Positions 1 through 10,644 of a stretch of 64,000 nucleotides of DNA are shown one piece after another (positions within the stretch are counted from its first letter, which is position 1; every line of letters begins with the position of its first letter). Location of the stretch: NCBI GenBank assembly GCA_964019425.1, contig OZ025801.1, forward strand, positions 620,001-684,000. The letters are read 5' to 3'. The translations under genes and the position numbers were made by a program. The notes below the pieces were generated by a model that saw only the letters and a list, made by a program, of their open reading frames with translations, made no database searches and was not told the origin of the DNA. This stretch comes from Flectonema sp. DT1601 (lineage: Eukaryota; Euglenozoa; Diplonemea; Diplonemida; Diplonemidae).

Positions 1-141
1 CCTTCACATGGTCCTATCCAAATAGTTTTTGTAGCCTTGTCAATGGCCTCTCTTGGTGCTCCACTCATACTGTGAGGTCTGTTTTATGATGAAATAAAAT
101 GAAGTTTTTCTTTTATAAAAGAAAAAAAAAAAAAAAAAAAT

Positions 142-1077
142 TCATATTCCCCAAGGGATGTCGACGTCCATATCCATATCATCTTCCTTATCAGAATCGA
201 CATAAGGATTCATTACGAGGTATTCATCTGCTGTTGAGTCTTCTTCTATTGATTGACTAGACTGTTTAATATTATTCCATACCCGTTCTGGTAGAAACTC
301 TTTCTTCCTTAGGATAAGAGTCGTGTACAGCTCCATCAACTGTTTCTCACAAGGTGCTATTTTAGTACTGTTTCTCCAAACACCGTAGGAGTGGAGAAGT
401 TTAGAATGAGGATGGACGTCGAAGTATGTGTACACGAACTCAACAACGTTGATACAGGATACTACTTCGAATCCTGCAGCCTCGCATAGTCGTAGGAAAA
501 CACTTAAGTTCAGAAGGGTTAAGTTTTCAAATTTTGAACACCCTCCCACAGTTAATGACAACGGTCCCATTCGTTCATTTGATGCTGAATCAGAGTCGTT
601 GTCGTTGTCGTGTAGCGAGAGTGTGAAAAGTTGATTTTGGAAAGTTCCATTCTTTCCTTCAACTTTAATTCTCCTATAAATCGCACCACTGTCAAGTAAC
701 GTTGTAAACAGTAGTCCGTTGTCACGTATCCTCGATCTCATTTCGTTAAGAAACTTTTTCGCAAAATCTTTCTCTCCCAATTTTAGCATTACGGTGTCAC
801 TTGTACAACCAACGACATCACATGAAGGAGGGAGAGAGGTCATTGATGTCCATCCATCACTTTTTCGTTTTTTTGCGGCACTACTCGCACCCTCAGACAC
901 TGACGAGTCTTCACTATGAAACCAATGAATAGAAGAAATACATTCTCCTACTCTGACGTATTTCCCAACGTGATTTCCATCTGTCTCATAGTCTACAACA
1001 ACTGCTTGTTTTAAATCCGTGATACATCGTTGGACCAATAGTTCTTTTGTCCAACTAACCACACCTGCTGTTTGCAT
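142..1077 (-). CDS. mRNA cap guanine-N7 methyltransferase-like protein (divergent)
   Basis: A single-exon 311-aa protein. The order of blocks follows the cap (guanine-N7) methyltransferase fold. An N-terminal 'W-x-K-x-L-L-V' helix is followed by a hydrophobic beta strand (VVVDYETDG, about residues 26-34). Then come a 'CDVVGC' strand near residue 86, a helix ending 'SRIRDNGLLF' and 'TTLLDSGAIYRRI', and a late 'MELYTTLILRKK' strand. Family members normally have a glycine-rich SAM motif such as D-L-G-C-G-x-G-G-D at the first strand. Here that site reads D-Y-E-T-D-G-N, so SAM binding may be weakened or lost. The C-terminus is very acidic and ends in PWGI. The family would act on nuclear pre-mRNA caps. 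The call rests on pattern resemblance only; another SAM-fold protein is possible. Confidence 0.45.
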   Translation of the reverse strand: MQTAGVVSWTKELLVQRCITDLKQAVVVDYETDGNHVGKYVRVGECISSIHWFHSEDSSVSEGASSAAKKRKSDGWTSMTSLPPSCDVVGCTSDTVMLKLGEKDFAKKFLNEMRSRIRDNGLLFTTLLDSGAIYRRIKVEGKNGTFQNQLFTLSLHDNDNDSDSASNERMGPLSLTVGGCSKFENLTLLNLSVFLRLCEAAGFEVVSCINVVEFVYTYFDVHPHSKLLHSYGVWRNSTKIAPCEKQLMELYTTLILRKKEFLPERVWNNIKQSSQSIEEDSTADEYLVMNPYVDSDKEDDMDMDVDIPWGI

Positions 1078-1388
1078 GTTTTCTTTATTCCAAATGACTG
1101 CGTGTTAGGCGTATCATATTATGTGAACCTGTATTAGTGAGATTGTGGTGAGATGTGTTCACATTATTACACAACGAAATGTTATTTTTTTTTTTATAAA
1201 AAAAAAAACAACATTTCAACAGACGGGTTGGGGGAATTCTCTTTTCGTCTTACCAACCTGCGACAGGTGGAATGCTGTCGGAGTTGAGTGTAAATCAGAT
1301 ATATACCAACCTAATCATAATAACGACCTACCAAAGGACGTGTGTAATGACGTGACGTGTCTAAAGAATACCCTTCAGGTAAGAAAAG

Positions 1389-1589
1389 CTATTTCTTTGT
1401 CTGTTTAGCATCCATCATTTTCCTGTTTTTTTTTTTTTTTTTTTGAGTCTTAAGAACGAAAAAAAAAAAAAAAAAAAAAAAAAGAGAGAAACCATACTTA
1501 TTAAGCACAAGTGTGTATTCTGGTGTAGTTTGCTTGTGAACCAATCCCAGAGGATCAACGACGTTCGCAAGAACCCCAAGAAGACTCAT
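1389..1589 (-). CDS. small two-exon gene, 41 aa, unrecognised
   Basis: Two exons are proposed, 1498-1589 and 1389-1422. They are joined by a 75-nt GT-AG intron (GTATGG donor; acceptor CAG preceded by a run of about 18 A). The reading frame continues cleanly across the junction and ends in TAG. The product starts MSLLGVLANVVDPLG and ends KKMMDAKQTKK. A good acceptor-like site (CTTGTAACAG) lies 13 nt before the ATG, as for other genes here. It could instead be the 3' part of a longer spliced gene whose 5' exons I could not place. No function can be assigned. Confidence 0.3.
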   Translation of the reverse strand: MSLLGVLANVVDPLGLVHKQTTPEYTLVLNKYGFSLFFFFFFFFVLKTQKKKKKNRKMMDAKQTKK

Positions 1590-1808
1590 CTCCCCTGAGG
1601 TCCTGTTACAAGAAAATATAAAATCGCAACCTACATTAATTACTTTGAGTGTCTAATTTTATTGATAGACGTCTAGAGAGACCTTACTTTCACAACTAAC
1701 TAGTCTGGTGAAAAAAGAAAAGAAGATAAATTATCATAACAAGCCATGTCACTCTCTCTCAAATAAGATAACCCGTAAGGGTCTCTTTTAACGAACGTAA
1801 TAATATTT

Positions 1809-2036
1809 CTAGTGAACGTATTCCAGTACTCGGTAGTCATTGTCTGCTTCCAATACATTTCCCGTAGTCATCGTGTTGCATGTTGTCTTTGGACAGCTGC
1901 CTTTCTTAGCACCTATCGTATGTTTATATGTTTTTATCCAACTAACTTTCTTTGAATCCCATTGAGAACACCAGTTCCCATTTAGTGTGTGGTACCAATT
2001 AGGATGGTCACCGAAATCGAAATCGTCATCAATCAT
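1809..2036 (-). CDS. small protein, 75 aa, unrecognised
   Basis: An ATG directly after an A-run opens a 75-aa frame starting MIDDDFDFGDHPNWYH. It has an acidic start, a Trp/His-rich middle and four cysteines in the second half. Upstream there is a pyrimidine tract (CACCCCTCCTCTTCACGGAAG) of the kind seen before other genes in the window. It may be a complete small gene or the first exon of the gene next to it on the same strand. I do not recognise a family. Confidence 0.35.
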   Translation of the reverse strand: MIDDDFDFGDHPNWYHTLNGNWCSQWDSKKVSWIKTYKHTIGAKKGSCPKTTCNTMTTGNVLEADNDYRVLEYVH

Positions 2037-3000
2037 TTTTTTTTTTTTTTTCTTGTTCACTTCCGTGAAGAGGAGGGGTGAAAAAATAGAACAAGTTGCC
2101 CAAATCCAACAATTTTTTTGGTGTCTGCATATGATATGATAAATGGTTCTAATTTACCTGCATGCACATCTCACTTTCCGTGTTGTCATTCGAGCGAGGA
2201 GGGCATTTTGTGACCTGCCTCTGAGAATAGAAAAGAAAAAACTAACAAAATTAAAACCCTACATCAGAATTCATCACAGTAGAGAGAGGTACTGCAACTA
2301 CTACATGGATACAAAACAGATTAACACATATCAAAAGTGGATACAATGAATTTTTTTTTTTTTTTTTTTTCGTGACGTGTTTTCCCATTTTTTTACGAAA
2401 CAGCTACACCCTTCTCCCGATGATTTCTACGTTTTTTTTGTTTTTTTTTCATTCTTTTTTTTTTTAAATACAATCCTACAATACAAAACTAACGCAGATA
2501 GAATGCCTGTCGCAAAGGGGGATACGTTATGATTTCAATCTTAATAAATAGATAGGCAAGGAAATCCTTACATTGAATATTATGCATCGCTGACCCAGCA
2601 AACGAAAGTTAACATTAATAAAGCTGTGAGGCAACAGCAACGTGAGTTTGGGGTCTTCAATACCTTTATGCTTCATCTTCGACCATGTTGGTATAAAAAA
2701 AAAAAAAAAAAAAACGTAAATTTTAGCGAGGGAAAATAGAGAGCAATCATAAATACAATAGTCTTAATAGCGGATAAGATACCACCATTGTGGATGCCAC
2801 AGACAACACTTTCCAGACCCTTTCTCGAATTGAGGTTGGAACAACCGAATGCTCTCATGGAGGAATGGTACAACACAATTGGGGGAAAAGAGAAAGAAAA
2901 AAAAAAACAACAATAACAACAACAAACTGCGAGGCCAGGGAATACACAATAAATATTTTCTTTTTTAAAAAAAAAAAAAAAAAATTCAAAATCTCGATTA
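2037..3000. other. intergenic A/T-run DNA with a repeat scrap
   Basis: No gene is supported here. Runs of 12-22 T or A occur at about 2038, 2352, 2452, 2696 and 2966. The stretch about 2155-2205 (TGCATGCACATCTCACTTTC and onward) is a diverged copy of a segment at about 60197-60240, so it is part of a dispersed repeat. Confidence 0.6.
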
Positions 3001-6000
3001 TTACCTCCAAAGCCTTGGTGTAGTTGGTCTCCCGGGGGACATCTTTCTACTACCCTGACCAGGTGGTTTATAACCAGAATTCCCATACTCAAGTACATTT
3101 TGAGGAGTTGGAACGTATTGCGGTGTTGTCACAGAGTAAGAAGCAGCTGGATATTTTGAAGCAGCAGCAGGTGATGGGAATCGACGGCCTCTAACAGGAG
3201 TAGTTTTCCTAGCATGTCTCTTTGTCATCACAGAGAGGACTGCGTCACTGATTTCAGACATACTCATGTGTTTGTGATCAAGGATTTGACTTAAGTGAGC
3301 AGTTAGAGTTTCAACCTTTTGATGATCAGGTTTAGTACTGGCTGCCGAATGATCGATGGTATCTTTTAATAAAGTTTCCAGGTTTCCGGAATCACTTATT
3401 GGCTTTGTCTTCATACCTTCTAACTGTTGACATTTGTCTTTGTATTCCATCATTCTCTTCTCAGCTTGTTTTCTACTATTTCTGACTAGTTCAAATTCCA
3501 TTAACAGTTCTTTGTGAGTGTTTGCTAATTTAACCATGTCTCGTCTGCAGTTATTCAATTCTTGTTTTAAAGATGTCACATCAGCTGAAGTAGAAAGACC
3601 TTGTTGATGTAGTCGAGATTGATGTAACTTCTGTCTGAGTGAAGCACATTCGTTGTGAGAGCCTTGCAATTGCTGAGTCAAGAGCTGGCACTGCTGCTCA
3701 ATTGCCGAGTCTGTCGCGCCGCTAAACTGAGTCGCCAATCCAGTTTGATGTTCTCTTACTGGAGATGATGCTCTGGAGTGGTTTTCAGATTTATATTTTC
3801 GTAGTTGTTCTTCAGTTGTTTGAAGTCGTTTTTCGAGTGCCATGCGTCTGGTTGTCTCTGCCATTCCAGCAACCACAGCAGTCCTTGCTTCTTTTAATTT
3901 TTGCTTTAAACCTTCTCCCTCATCCTTAGTTGTTTGTAAAACATTTTGAAGATCTGAAATTTTTTCATTACTCTCAACATTTTCTTTAGAAGCAGCGAGT
4001 TCTTTGTGTAAACGAGATAGTGATAATTCACTGTGTCGTAACTGGGTAGTCATCTTGTCTGTCTCTGCCTTGGAAAGACGAAGTTCATTTTCAAATTGTT
4101 TTTGTTCAGTAGCAGAGTGCTGTAATTCCGATTTTAAGTTTTGATTTGATTTCTGAAGAGTTAAATTCTCATTTTTTAGATCAACTGCAGTGGTGTTGTT
4201 TTCTAGCTGAGCAACTTTGTTCCTTAACAAATCAGTCTCTTGGTTGTGTGTCGCCGTGTCAGCTTCTCTCCGTAATTGTAATTTCTTAACCTGAGAATTA
4301 CTTTCAATTTTTAAATTTGACAGTTCTTGTTGAAGTGTTTGGATGGTTTGCTTTAGCTCAACTATCTGTTCTTTGAAATCTTCGGTTGAATGTTTTGATA
4401 TTTGTTCCCTCAAGAGCTCGATTTCATCGGTCTGCTCTGTTGACGCTAATCTCAAGTTACTAATATTTTCAGTTAATTTCGCTATTTCAGAACTGCTAGC
4501 CAGGTTTCCTGCCTTCTGCTCACTCAGTAAGATTTTAATCTCATCCTTGCCGGCTGATTCTGAATCTGCTCGTTGATTTGCTATTTTTAATTTTTCTTGT
4601 AACTCATTCACCTGGTCTTCAATTTCCCTTCTCGAAGCAGCCTCCGATGTCACTAATTTAATATTTTTTGCTGTTAAATTCGACAACTCATCCTGAAGGT
4701 CAATTATTTCTTTTTGAAGGCTTGAATCATTCTCTTTGACTGAAAGCTTTTGTTTCATATCTTTTGCAAATCGATCTTTCAATGCTTGTAATTCTGTTTC
4801 TTTAGTGTGAACGTCTTCTTTTAGATTCAGTATGGCTGAGTCAGATGTCTTTTGATAGGATTCGTAGTCTTTCACGATACTGGATAGTTTTCCTGAGGCA
4901 GCTTCATCGTCTTTTTCTAACTGGTTTACTCGTTCTTTTAGATTGTTGTTGTCAGTTGCGAATCTTTTTTTCAAAGCATCAATTTCAGAAGTTTTCAAAG
5001 ACATTTCTTCTTTACTATCATGAACGTCTTTTTGTAGTATTTTATTTTTATTTTTTAATATTTCACTGTCGTTTTCTAACTTCTCCAGGAGGGTTTTCAA
5101 AGTCGTTATTTCATCATTCTGTTCAGGAGAGCTTTCGTTATTACTTTTCTGAAGGGTAGCGATGGTTTCTCGTAAATCGGAGATTTCGGAATTTTGCGAT
5201 TCCAATTCGGTGAATAAATCATCGTTCCTCTGTTTTAGATCAGCAGTGTCTTCGTCGTTCTCTTTTTTACGTAGTGAGTCGATTTCAGTCAACAAAGCGT
5301 CATTCTGTTGTTGTAATTTCCCGATTTCGGATGTTTTCAAATCAATCGCCGCAACGCTTTCCTTTAAAAATTCATTTTCTTTTTTCAATTCATCATTCAG
5401 ACCTTCCCCATTACTTTTCTGAAGGGTTGCTATGGTTTCTTTCAAATCAGTAATTTCGGTTTTTTGTGATTCCAACTCCGTGGAAAGGGCATCATACTTG
5501 TCGCTCAAAGCAGCTTTTTCAGAAGAAACCAGATCAAAGTCAGATTGTAGGATTACGGGTTCAGATGCGTCAACAGTTCCGCCATTGAGTTGGTCGTTTA
5601 AAACAGAATTCTTATTTTTGAGTTCGGTGTTCTCATCCTGGAGTGATGAGATGGTTGAGGCGTATGAATCTCGTTGGGTCATGGATCGGTCTCGAAGGGC
5701 ATTTAGTCCTTTGGAGGATTCCCTTGCTTCAAATGTTTTTAACTTAAGCTGACCTCCTATGTCAGCGAGGTTTTCTCTTTGATCTGTTGCACGTTTCTCA
5801 GTTTGTATTATTGATTGTTGTAAGACACTGATCTCTTCAATGTACTGCTCAACTTGTTCTGCAGGAATGGAACTATCTACTTCATCTCTCAATGTCGTGT
5901 TTTCATTTCTCAAAGTCTGAATGTCAAGTTGTTGGAATGTTTTTATTTTTGTTAATTTTTCAACTTCATCCTCCAACTCATCAATTTTCTCTTCCAATGC

Positions 6001-6987
6001 AGACTGAGATTGACTCATCAGCTCATCTAAAAGCATCTCAGCACTGTCAGCGGCAGCTTTCAAATCGTTATACTCCAATTGTAATTCCCTGAGTTGACTT
6101 GATTTGTCATCGTCGTTTATCATTTCAGAAGTCTTTTGTTTACTACTGCCAGTTGATGAAACGCTCATTGTAGTTTTATCCATCTCTGCTTCGCTAAGCA
6201 GATGTTCTAACGTCTCAACACGAGCTTGAAGATCATCCGCTTCTTCTGTTTTATTTAACAATGCTTCATTGCGACTCTTAAGACGAGATTTAAGGTCGTC
6301 GTTTTCCTCCTTCATGTGATTGAGATCTTCGGTGTCCTGATGATTATCTGAAACACCTTCAAAAGAGAATTTAGAAATCGTATTTTCATCTTTTGCAGCT
6401 TGGATCGTCAGTCTCAGTATTTCAGCTTTTAGGGATTCACACATGTCGCTGAGGCTTTCGTTGCTTTTAGTGTATTTCAACATCATTTTTGATGCAGTAT
6501 TCTGCAATGAATGAAGCTTTTCTTGTTGATCATTGGATACGACTCTAGCTTCGTGTTGACTGTATCGCAACTCATGTCGAAGCTGGCTTACTACTACTTC
6601 TGAAGCAGCACTGTTACTTTCATGAAAAGTATCTGAGAAGTTGAGCTCTTCTTCAAATTGCTGTCTCATGTTTGTTATTTCATTCTGAGCACATCGAAGA
6701 ACTTGTTCATAGTTGTGTAGGACAGACGACGATGAATTATCAGATTTCGTAGTTTCATTATATTTAACAGAAGATTCGAGATCACCTATCAGGTCGAGGG
6801 CTTCAGAAGCTTTCACACATTCTCCTTGATGAAGGTGTGACAGTTTTTTTAATTGAATTTTGAGATCTGAAATTTCCTCTTCTGCTGCTTCAGCTCTCTC
6901 AATCGCATTGGTTTCTCTTGCAAGCACCTCAGTCATCTGCTGTTGCAAAGCAGGATGAGCAATTCCCACTTCAACATCGTTATCCAT
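3001..6987 (-). CDS. giant coiled-coil protein, 1328 aa
   Basis: An intron-free gene. From about residue 10 to 1230 the protein is dominated by heptad-like L/I spacing with E, K, Q and N, as in golgins, centrosomal or other structural coiled-coil proteins. Two segments of about 40 residues are near copies (TELESQ.TEITDLKETIATL and TELESQNSEISDLRETIATL, near residues 500 and 600), which points to internal duplication. The last 90 residues are a basic, Pro/Ser/Tyr-rich tail with RRFPSPAAASKYP and SPGRPTTPRLWR, which resembles microtubule-associated tails. The ATG is the first in frame and follows an acceptor-like TTTTACCCTTAG about 19 nt upstream. The exact family cannot be named from the sequence because low-complexity coiled coils all look alike. 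Confidence 0.85.
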   Translation of the reverse strand: MDNDVEVGIAHPALQQQMTEVLARETNAIERAEAAEEEISDLKIQLKKLSHLHQGECVKASEALDLIGDLESSVKYNETTKSDNSSSSVLHNYEQVLRCAQNEITNMRQQFEEELNFSDTFHESNSAASEVVVSQLRHELRYSQHEARVVSNDQQEKLHSLQNTASKMMLKYTKSNESLSDMCESLKAEILRLTIQAAKDENTISKFSFEGVSDNHQDTEDLNHMKEENDDLKSRLKSRNEALLNKTEEADDLQARVETLEHLLSEAEMDKTTMSVSSTGSSKQKTSEMINDDDKSSQLRELQLEYNDLKAAADSAEMLLDELMSQSQSALEEKIDELEDEVEKLTKIKTFQQLDIQTLRNENTTLRDEVDSSIPAEQVEQYIEEISVLQQSIIQTEKRATDQRENLADIGGQLKLKTFEARESSKGLNALRDRSMTQRDSYASTISSLQDENTELKNKNSVLNDQLNGGTVDASEPVILQSDFDLVSSEKAALSDKYDALSTELESQKTEITDLKETIATLQKSNGEGLNDELKKENEFLKESVAAIDLKTSEIGKLQQQNDALLTEIDSLRKKENDEDTADLKQRNDDLFTELESQNSEISDLRETIATLQKSNNESSPEQNDEITTLKTLLEKLENDSEILKNKNKILQKDVHDSKEEMSLKTSEIDALKKRFATDNNNLKERVNQLEKDDEAASGKLSSIVKDYESYQKTSDSAILNLKEDVHTKETELQALKDRFAKDMKQKLSVKENDSSLQKEIIDLQDELSNLTAKNIKLVTSEAASRREIEDQVNELQEKLKIANQRADSESAGKDEIKILLSEQKAGNLASSSEIAKLTENISNLRLASTEQTDEIELLREQISKHSTEDFKEQIVELKQTIQTLQQELSNLKIESNSQVKKLQLRREADTATHNQETDLLRNKVAQLENNTTAVDLKNENLTLQKSNQNLKSELQHSATEQKQFENELRLSKAETDKMTTQLRHSELSLSRLHKELAASKENVESNEKISDLQNVLQTTKDEGEGLKQKLKEARTAVVAGMAETTRRMALEKRLQTTEEQLRKYKSENHSRASSPVREHQTGLATQFSGATDSAIEQQCQLLTQQLQGSHNECASLRQKLHQSRLHQQGLSTSADVTSLKQELNNCRRDMVKLANTHKELLMEFELVRNSRKQAEKRMMEYKDKCQQLEGMKTKPISDSGNLETLLKDTIDHSAASTKPDHQKVETLTAHLSQILDHKHMSMSEISDAVLSVMTKRHARKTTPVRGRRFPSPAAASKYPAASYSVTTPQYVPTPQNVLEYGNSGYKPPGQGSRKMSPGRPTTPRLWR

Positions 6988-7141
6988 TATTAGTTATGAA
7001 TGCTAAGGGTAAAATTTTGATATTTTTATCAATATTTTTAAAACATAAAAAAAGAAAATAGCCAAAAATGACGTATGAAATCATCGGGAACAGAAAAAAG
7101 GTATTGAACCTGGAATTACAATTGGGGGCAAGGAAAAAAAA

Positions 7142-7173
<32 letters not shown>

Positions 7174-7308
7174 CCAACATCGTTTTCCGGTAATAGTTAT
7201 CTCAATAAAAAGAAAACCGATCAATATATTGTACAACAAAACAAAGAAGGTGCCCAGTTTAAAAGGCTTTTGTATATAAACACACCAACGTGTAAATTGT
7301 CAACTACT

Positions 7309-7761
7309 TCAACTGGTTTGGACTGATGCGATGGGCTGAGATTGTTCCAAAGCTTTTACTGTCATAACACTACTGGTCCACTTGTCTTCGTTGATGGTAT
7401 AAAGACGTTCTAGGAAACTTTGACAGTCGTATCCATCAGATGCAATGGTTTGTAATCCTTTGGGATACAGTCCTTCATATTGCATTTTTTGAACAAAAGG
7501 TGAACACCTTTCGAAGTATTGCTCTGGAAGAGCATCATCAGGTCGACTCCAAGTTCTTCTACCGGTTTCAGTGTTGACGAAGAAACGCTTTCCATCTGGT
7601 CGCTGGTGTTCAACCCACCCATTTCCTATCATTAGTTCACTTCGTCCATCCTTTCCCAAATCACAAGTAAGACCCACACCAGATGACATTGCAGTCATGT
7701 AACTGGACATCATTATTTCTCTAAACATTGCTTTTGGAGGTTTTTTCTTGAAATCCACTTG
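7309..7761 (-). CDS. WW-domain protein (last exon at least)
   Basis: The frame contains one WW domain: NGWVEHQRPDGKRFFVNTET followed by GRRTWSRPDD. It has two Trp 22-23 residues apart and a Pro after the second, as expected for a Pro-rich-ligand-binding module. Downstream is an unrecognised region with several aromatic residues, ending IASVQTS. The first in-frame ATG is at 7728. The open frame runs on upstream to a good splice acceptor (CATGTACAG at about 7762), so an upstream exon may add residues. If the acceptor serves a 5'UTR leader instead, the protein is 139 aa from Met at 7728. WW proteins act as adaptors in splicing, transcription or signalling; which role applies here cannot be seen. 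Confidence 0.65.
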   Translation of the reverse strand, partial: QVDFKKKPPKAMFREIMMSSYMTAMSSGVGLTCDLGKDGRSELMIGNGWVEHQRPDGKRFFVNTETGRRTWSRPDDALPEQYFERCSPFVQKMQYEGLYPKGLQTIASDGYDCQSFLERLYTINEDKWTSSVMTVKALEQSQPIASVQTS

Positions 7762-8416
7762 CTGTACATGAATAAAAACAGTAAAACTTTTTTTTTTTTT
7801 TGTTGTAAATGATGTTCAAATTCTGGGAAAAAAAAATAAATCAGAAAACATGATTCTCTTTTTTTTTTTTTAACGGATGCAAATAATACTTTCAAATAAC
7901 AACAAGCTGTCTGGAAAAGAAAATGTTCTGGAAAAAGAAATTTTGAAAAAAAAAAAAAAAAAAAAAACATTCCTGACCTTAATCAAGCAAGTGCTGTACA
8001 GCTGTGGTCCCAACCTCTCACAGTCGAGAGACTCAGATTAACCATCAGAAGTGACTATTCAGACCCACCCACACGATGCAGTGTAAGAGTCGACGATAGT
8101 TTCAAGTTCAAAAATAATTCAGGTGCGCGAAGTTTTTTTTTTTTTTCCCTTCTTTTTTTGTGCCGACGTAGTCGGAGAAGAAACTATTCAGATTGAAAGC
8201 CGATATTTCTTACAGCTATGATTTATTTTCCCCCCCTCCGTGTCGCGTCATGGGCTGCGTTCAACGAAATATAAAACTAATCTGAATGGTTTTCTTTTTT
8301 TTTCCACACAAAGATATTTCTTCATTATAATATTTTTTGGACCCAGGAAATCGGAAGGGAAAAAAAAAAAAAAAAAAGGTCATTCAGCTGTGGCGAGACA
8401 TAAGTTCTCGCACCAT

Positions 8417-8537
8417 CGAAAAAGTAGCCCGCATCGGCTGCTTTTTCGACACAAAACAAACCAGCGCAGAAAATTCATTACAGGAAAAGAAATAAAAAAT
8501 TGAGGTTCGAGAAAGCGGCGTTGCTGCTTTCTCGAAC
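8417..8537. other. two related strong hairpins
   Basis: Hairpin 1 pairs 8417-8429 with 8436-8448 (13 bp, one G-T pair, 6-nt loop). Hairpin 2 pairs 8505-8516 with 8526-8537 (12 bp perfect, 9-nt loop). Their 3' arms share GCTGCTTTYTCGA, so one looks like a copy of the other. Weaker hairpins follow at 8697-8716 (GCGGAG/CTCCGC) and 8800-8817. Paired hairpins with single-stranded A-rich links could be a structured RNA, an old mobile-element end or a 5' leader structure. None of these is proven. Confidence 0.45.
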
Positions 8538-8834
8538 AACTTAGAAGAGGAATTAAATTAAACACACACACGGTGTGCGTAAGAGAGGAACGATTAGTTA
8601 GGAAGCTGCTGCATTCCCCATAATTATTTTAAAAAAAAAACTTTTATTTGATGTTAGTACTTTTTATTGCTGTTACTAGTTCGAAGCGCACTACTAGCGG
8701 AGAAATTCCACTCCGCAGGAAGTAAGTTGCCAAAATGCAAAATTTAACTCAACAAAAAAAAAGAAAAAGGAAGGAAGGAAGGGGGGTAAATTTTGTATTA
8801 ACGAAAAAACTTTCGTTTATTAACCCGCAGGAAG

Positions 8835-8872
<38 letters not shown>

Positions 8873-8939
8873 CCAAAACTACTTACTAGTTTTGCTGCAA
8901 AGGAGTAATTTGATACTGCAAAGAAAGGTTAAATATTTA

Positions 8940-9120
8940 ACTTTATAAAATAACTTTAATTTAACAACCTGTTAAGGATACAGTGCAATAGGGGAGTTAA
9001 CTGTTTGATTTTGTGCGTAAAATACAAATGTATTGTATCATAAACAACAAAACGATAGTTTAACATTAGTTTTAGATGCAGTGACTAAAGGTAATGTTAG
9101 GTGTGATGTGTAACTTAGCC
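8940..9120 (+). repeat. dispersed repeat family B copy
   Basis: The diagnostic core is CGTAAAATACAAATGTATTG followed by TATCATAAACAAC, a short AAAACGATA..TTTAACATTAG segment and CAGTGACTAAAGG. Related copies in the same + orientation lie at about 20222-20350, 24306-24510 and 60033-60140. Confidence 0.7.
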
Positions 9121-9416
9121 TTTTGCAATGTGGGGTCTCTTCAGCCACAATTCTCTCTCAGAAGAATGCGAATGAATCTGAGGTAAACCAAATTGAGTTT
9201 TTTTTTTATTTTTACTTTCTTATTATTAGTCCATCATTTTTTATTTTTATTTTTTTTTTTTTTTAAATTAAAATCAATTAATTAAACGCACAGCATATCA
9301 GAACATATAGCACACAGTGGATCAGACGTATGTAGAGAAGCGTTTTTTTTTTTTTTTTTTTTTTTTTTGTTCTCGCTTTTTTTTTTTTTTCCCCTCCCTA
9401 TTTTTTACAACATTAC

Positions 9417-10644
9417 TCAATAATATTGCCTTTGTGGGTCTGGTTGTTTTCTCTTAATTTCGTTGGAAGAAAAATCTCCAGCCCTTCTCTTGTTGGTTAG
9501 ATAATTCGATTGCCTGTAGTTATAATAAATTATACTATGGTAATACCAATCAAAACAGTAGTTAAAAACCATACCTGCCAGTTTCTGCGTCGATTGAGTT
9601 TTCTCCTAAACTGAGCAGCTGCTCTCTTTTTGCCCATTTTTGTGGATCGACATATCGAAATGTCAATGAGACTCTTTTAGTCCGATGAAAAGTTTTTCCG
9701 TCTTCAGAAATATCTTTTTCCACTCCAGCAATTGAGTGCTGCCATCTCCAACGTGCCATTGACGTGAATGACATAAGTGACCGAGGTTGTGCTATGATTT
9801 GAACCATTTCCTTCTTTGAAATTCCAAATTTCTCAGCGATATAGTCGCTGCCATTTGTCCAATTTATTGTAACAGGAGACCCTAAAGAAACAACAACGAT
9901 GTCATCTTCAAAACAATGTTGATCACTATGTGAGTTTATACCTTGTCCGGGATCGTATTCATTTATGATAAGTTGGTTAGGCATTCTGGTAAACAATCCA
10001 TTGTCGATTCCGCGTTGGAGAAGAGGAGTTGTCCACAGAGGCATACCCTCATCTGCGCGTATCAGAGAAGAAGAGAGATGAGCGAACTTGTATCCAAATT
10101 GCTGAGTTCGTCTTAGAAGTGAGGATTCCCAGATTCCAGATGCTCCGATCTTTTCAACCCATAAAAGAATTTTTTGTTCTTCTGATTGTGTTATGAAATC
10201 CTGACTCAGCTTCATTCCGAATGGTACAAAGTTGTAGTTAGCAGCCAAAGCTAAGTCATCTTTACCTCTTTTACAACCTTTTAATTTATCTCTGAGATTA
10301 TTATCTTCAACATCTTGATGACGACGTCTTCCTGAAGCTGCTGGACATCCGGGTGTGAATTCTAATTGTTGTCGATGGTAGTCTTCTTCAATTTCATTTA
10401 CGTTATCCGGAACAGCAGTTGGATTCGCTTTTTTTTTATTCTCAATAAAGGCATCTGGATAATGACTTTTCTTGTTTCGATGACGACTCTTACCCTCTGG
10501 AACCACTGCTGTAGTTCGATTTGTGTTTCCACTTTCAACAACAACGGGACTACTACCCACAGCATGATAATACTGTTGAGGCTGTTGCCATGCTTGTTGT
10601 TGTTGTTGTTGTTGGTATACTCCGTTGTAATTATTATTCATCAT
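9417..10644 (-). CDS. ALKBH-type 2-oxoglutarate/Fe(II) dioxygenase, 388 aa, two exons
   Basis: Exon 1 is 9575-10644 and exon 2 is 9417-9513. The 61-nt intron has a GTATGG donor and a CTACAG acceptor, and the frame closes as AG|G. The N-terminal 130 residues are disordered, with a poly-Gln stretch (QQQQQQQ near residue 11). The catalytic double-stranded beta-helix has NEYDPGQGINSHSD with Fe ligands H239 and D241, distal ligand H303 (RWRWQHSI) and 2-oxoglutarate-binding arginines R324/R330 (RVSLTFR). The 'NEY.PGQGI' plus 'FEDDIVVVSLGS' wording is closest to the oxygenase part of ALKBH8, which modifies wobble uridine in tRNA. The RNA-recognition and methyltransferase parts of animal ALKBH8 are absent. 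Another ALKBH subfamily cannot be excluded. An acceptor-like AAAACAG lies shortly before the ATG. Confidence 0.85.

Larger units (their letters stand above)
7762..9416. other. intergenic DNA with A/T runs and a cluster of hairpins
   Basis: No protein gene is supported. It holds A or T runs of up to about 30 bases, four short hairpins between 8417 and 8817 (listed separately), and a copy of a dispersed repeat at about 8940-9120. A segment at about 8675-8705 resembles about 60390-60420. Confidence 0.6.
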
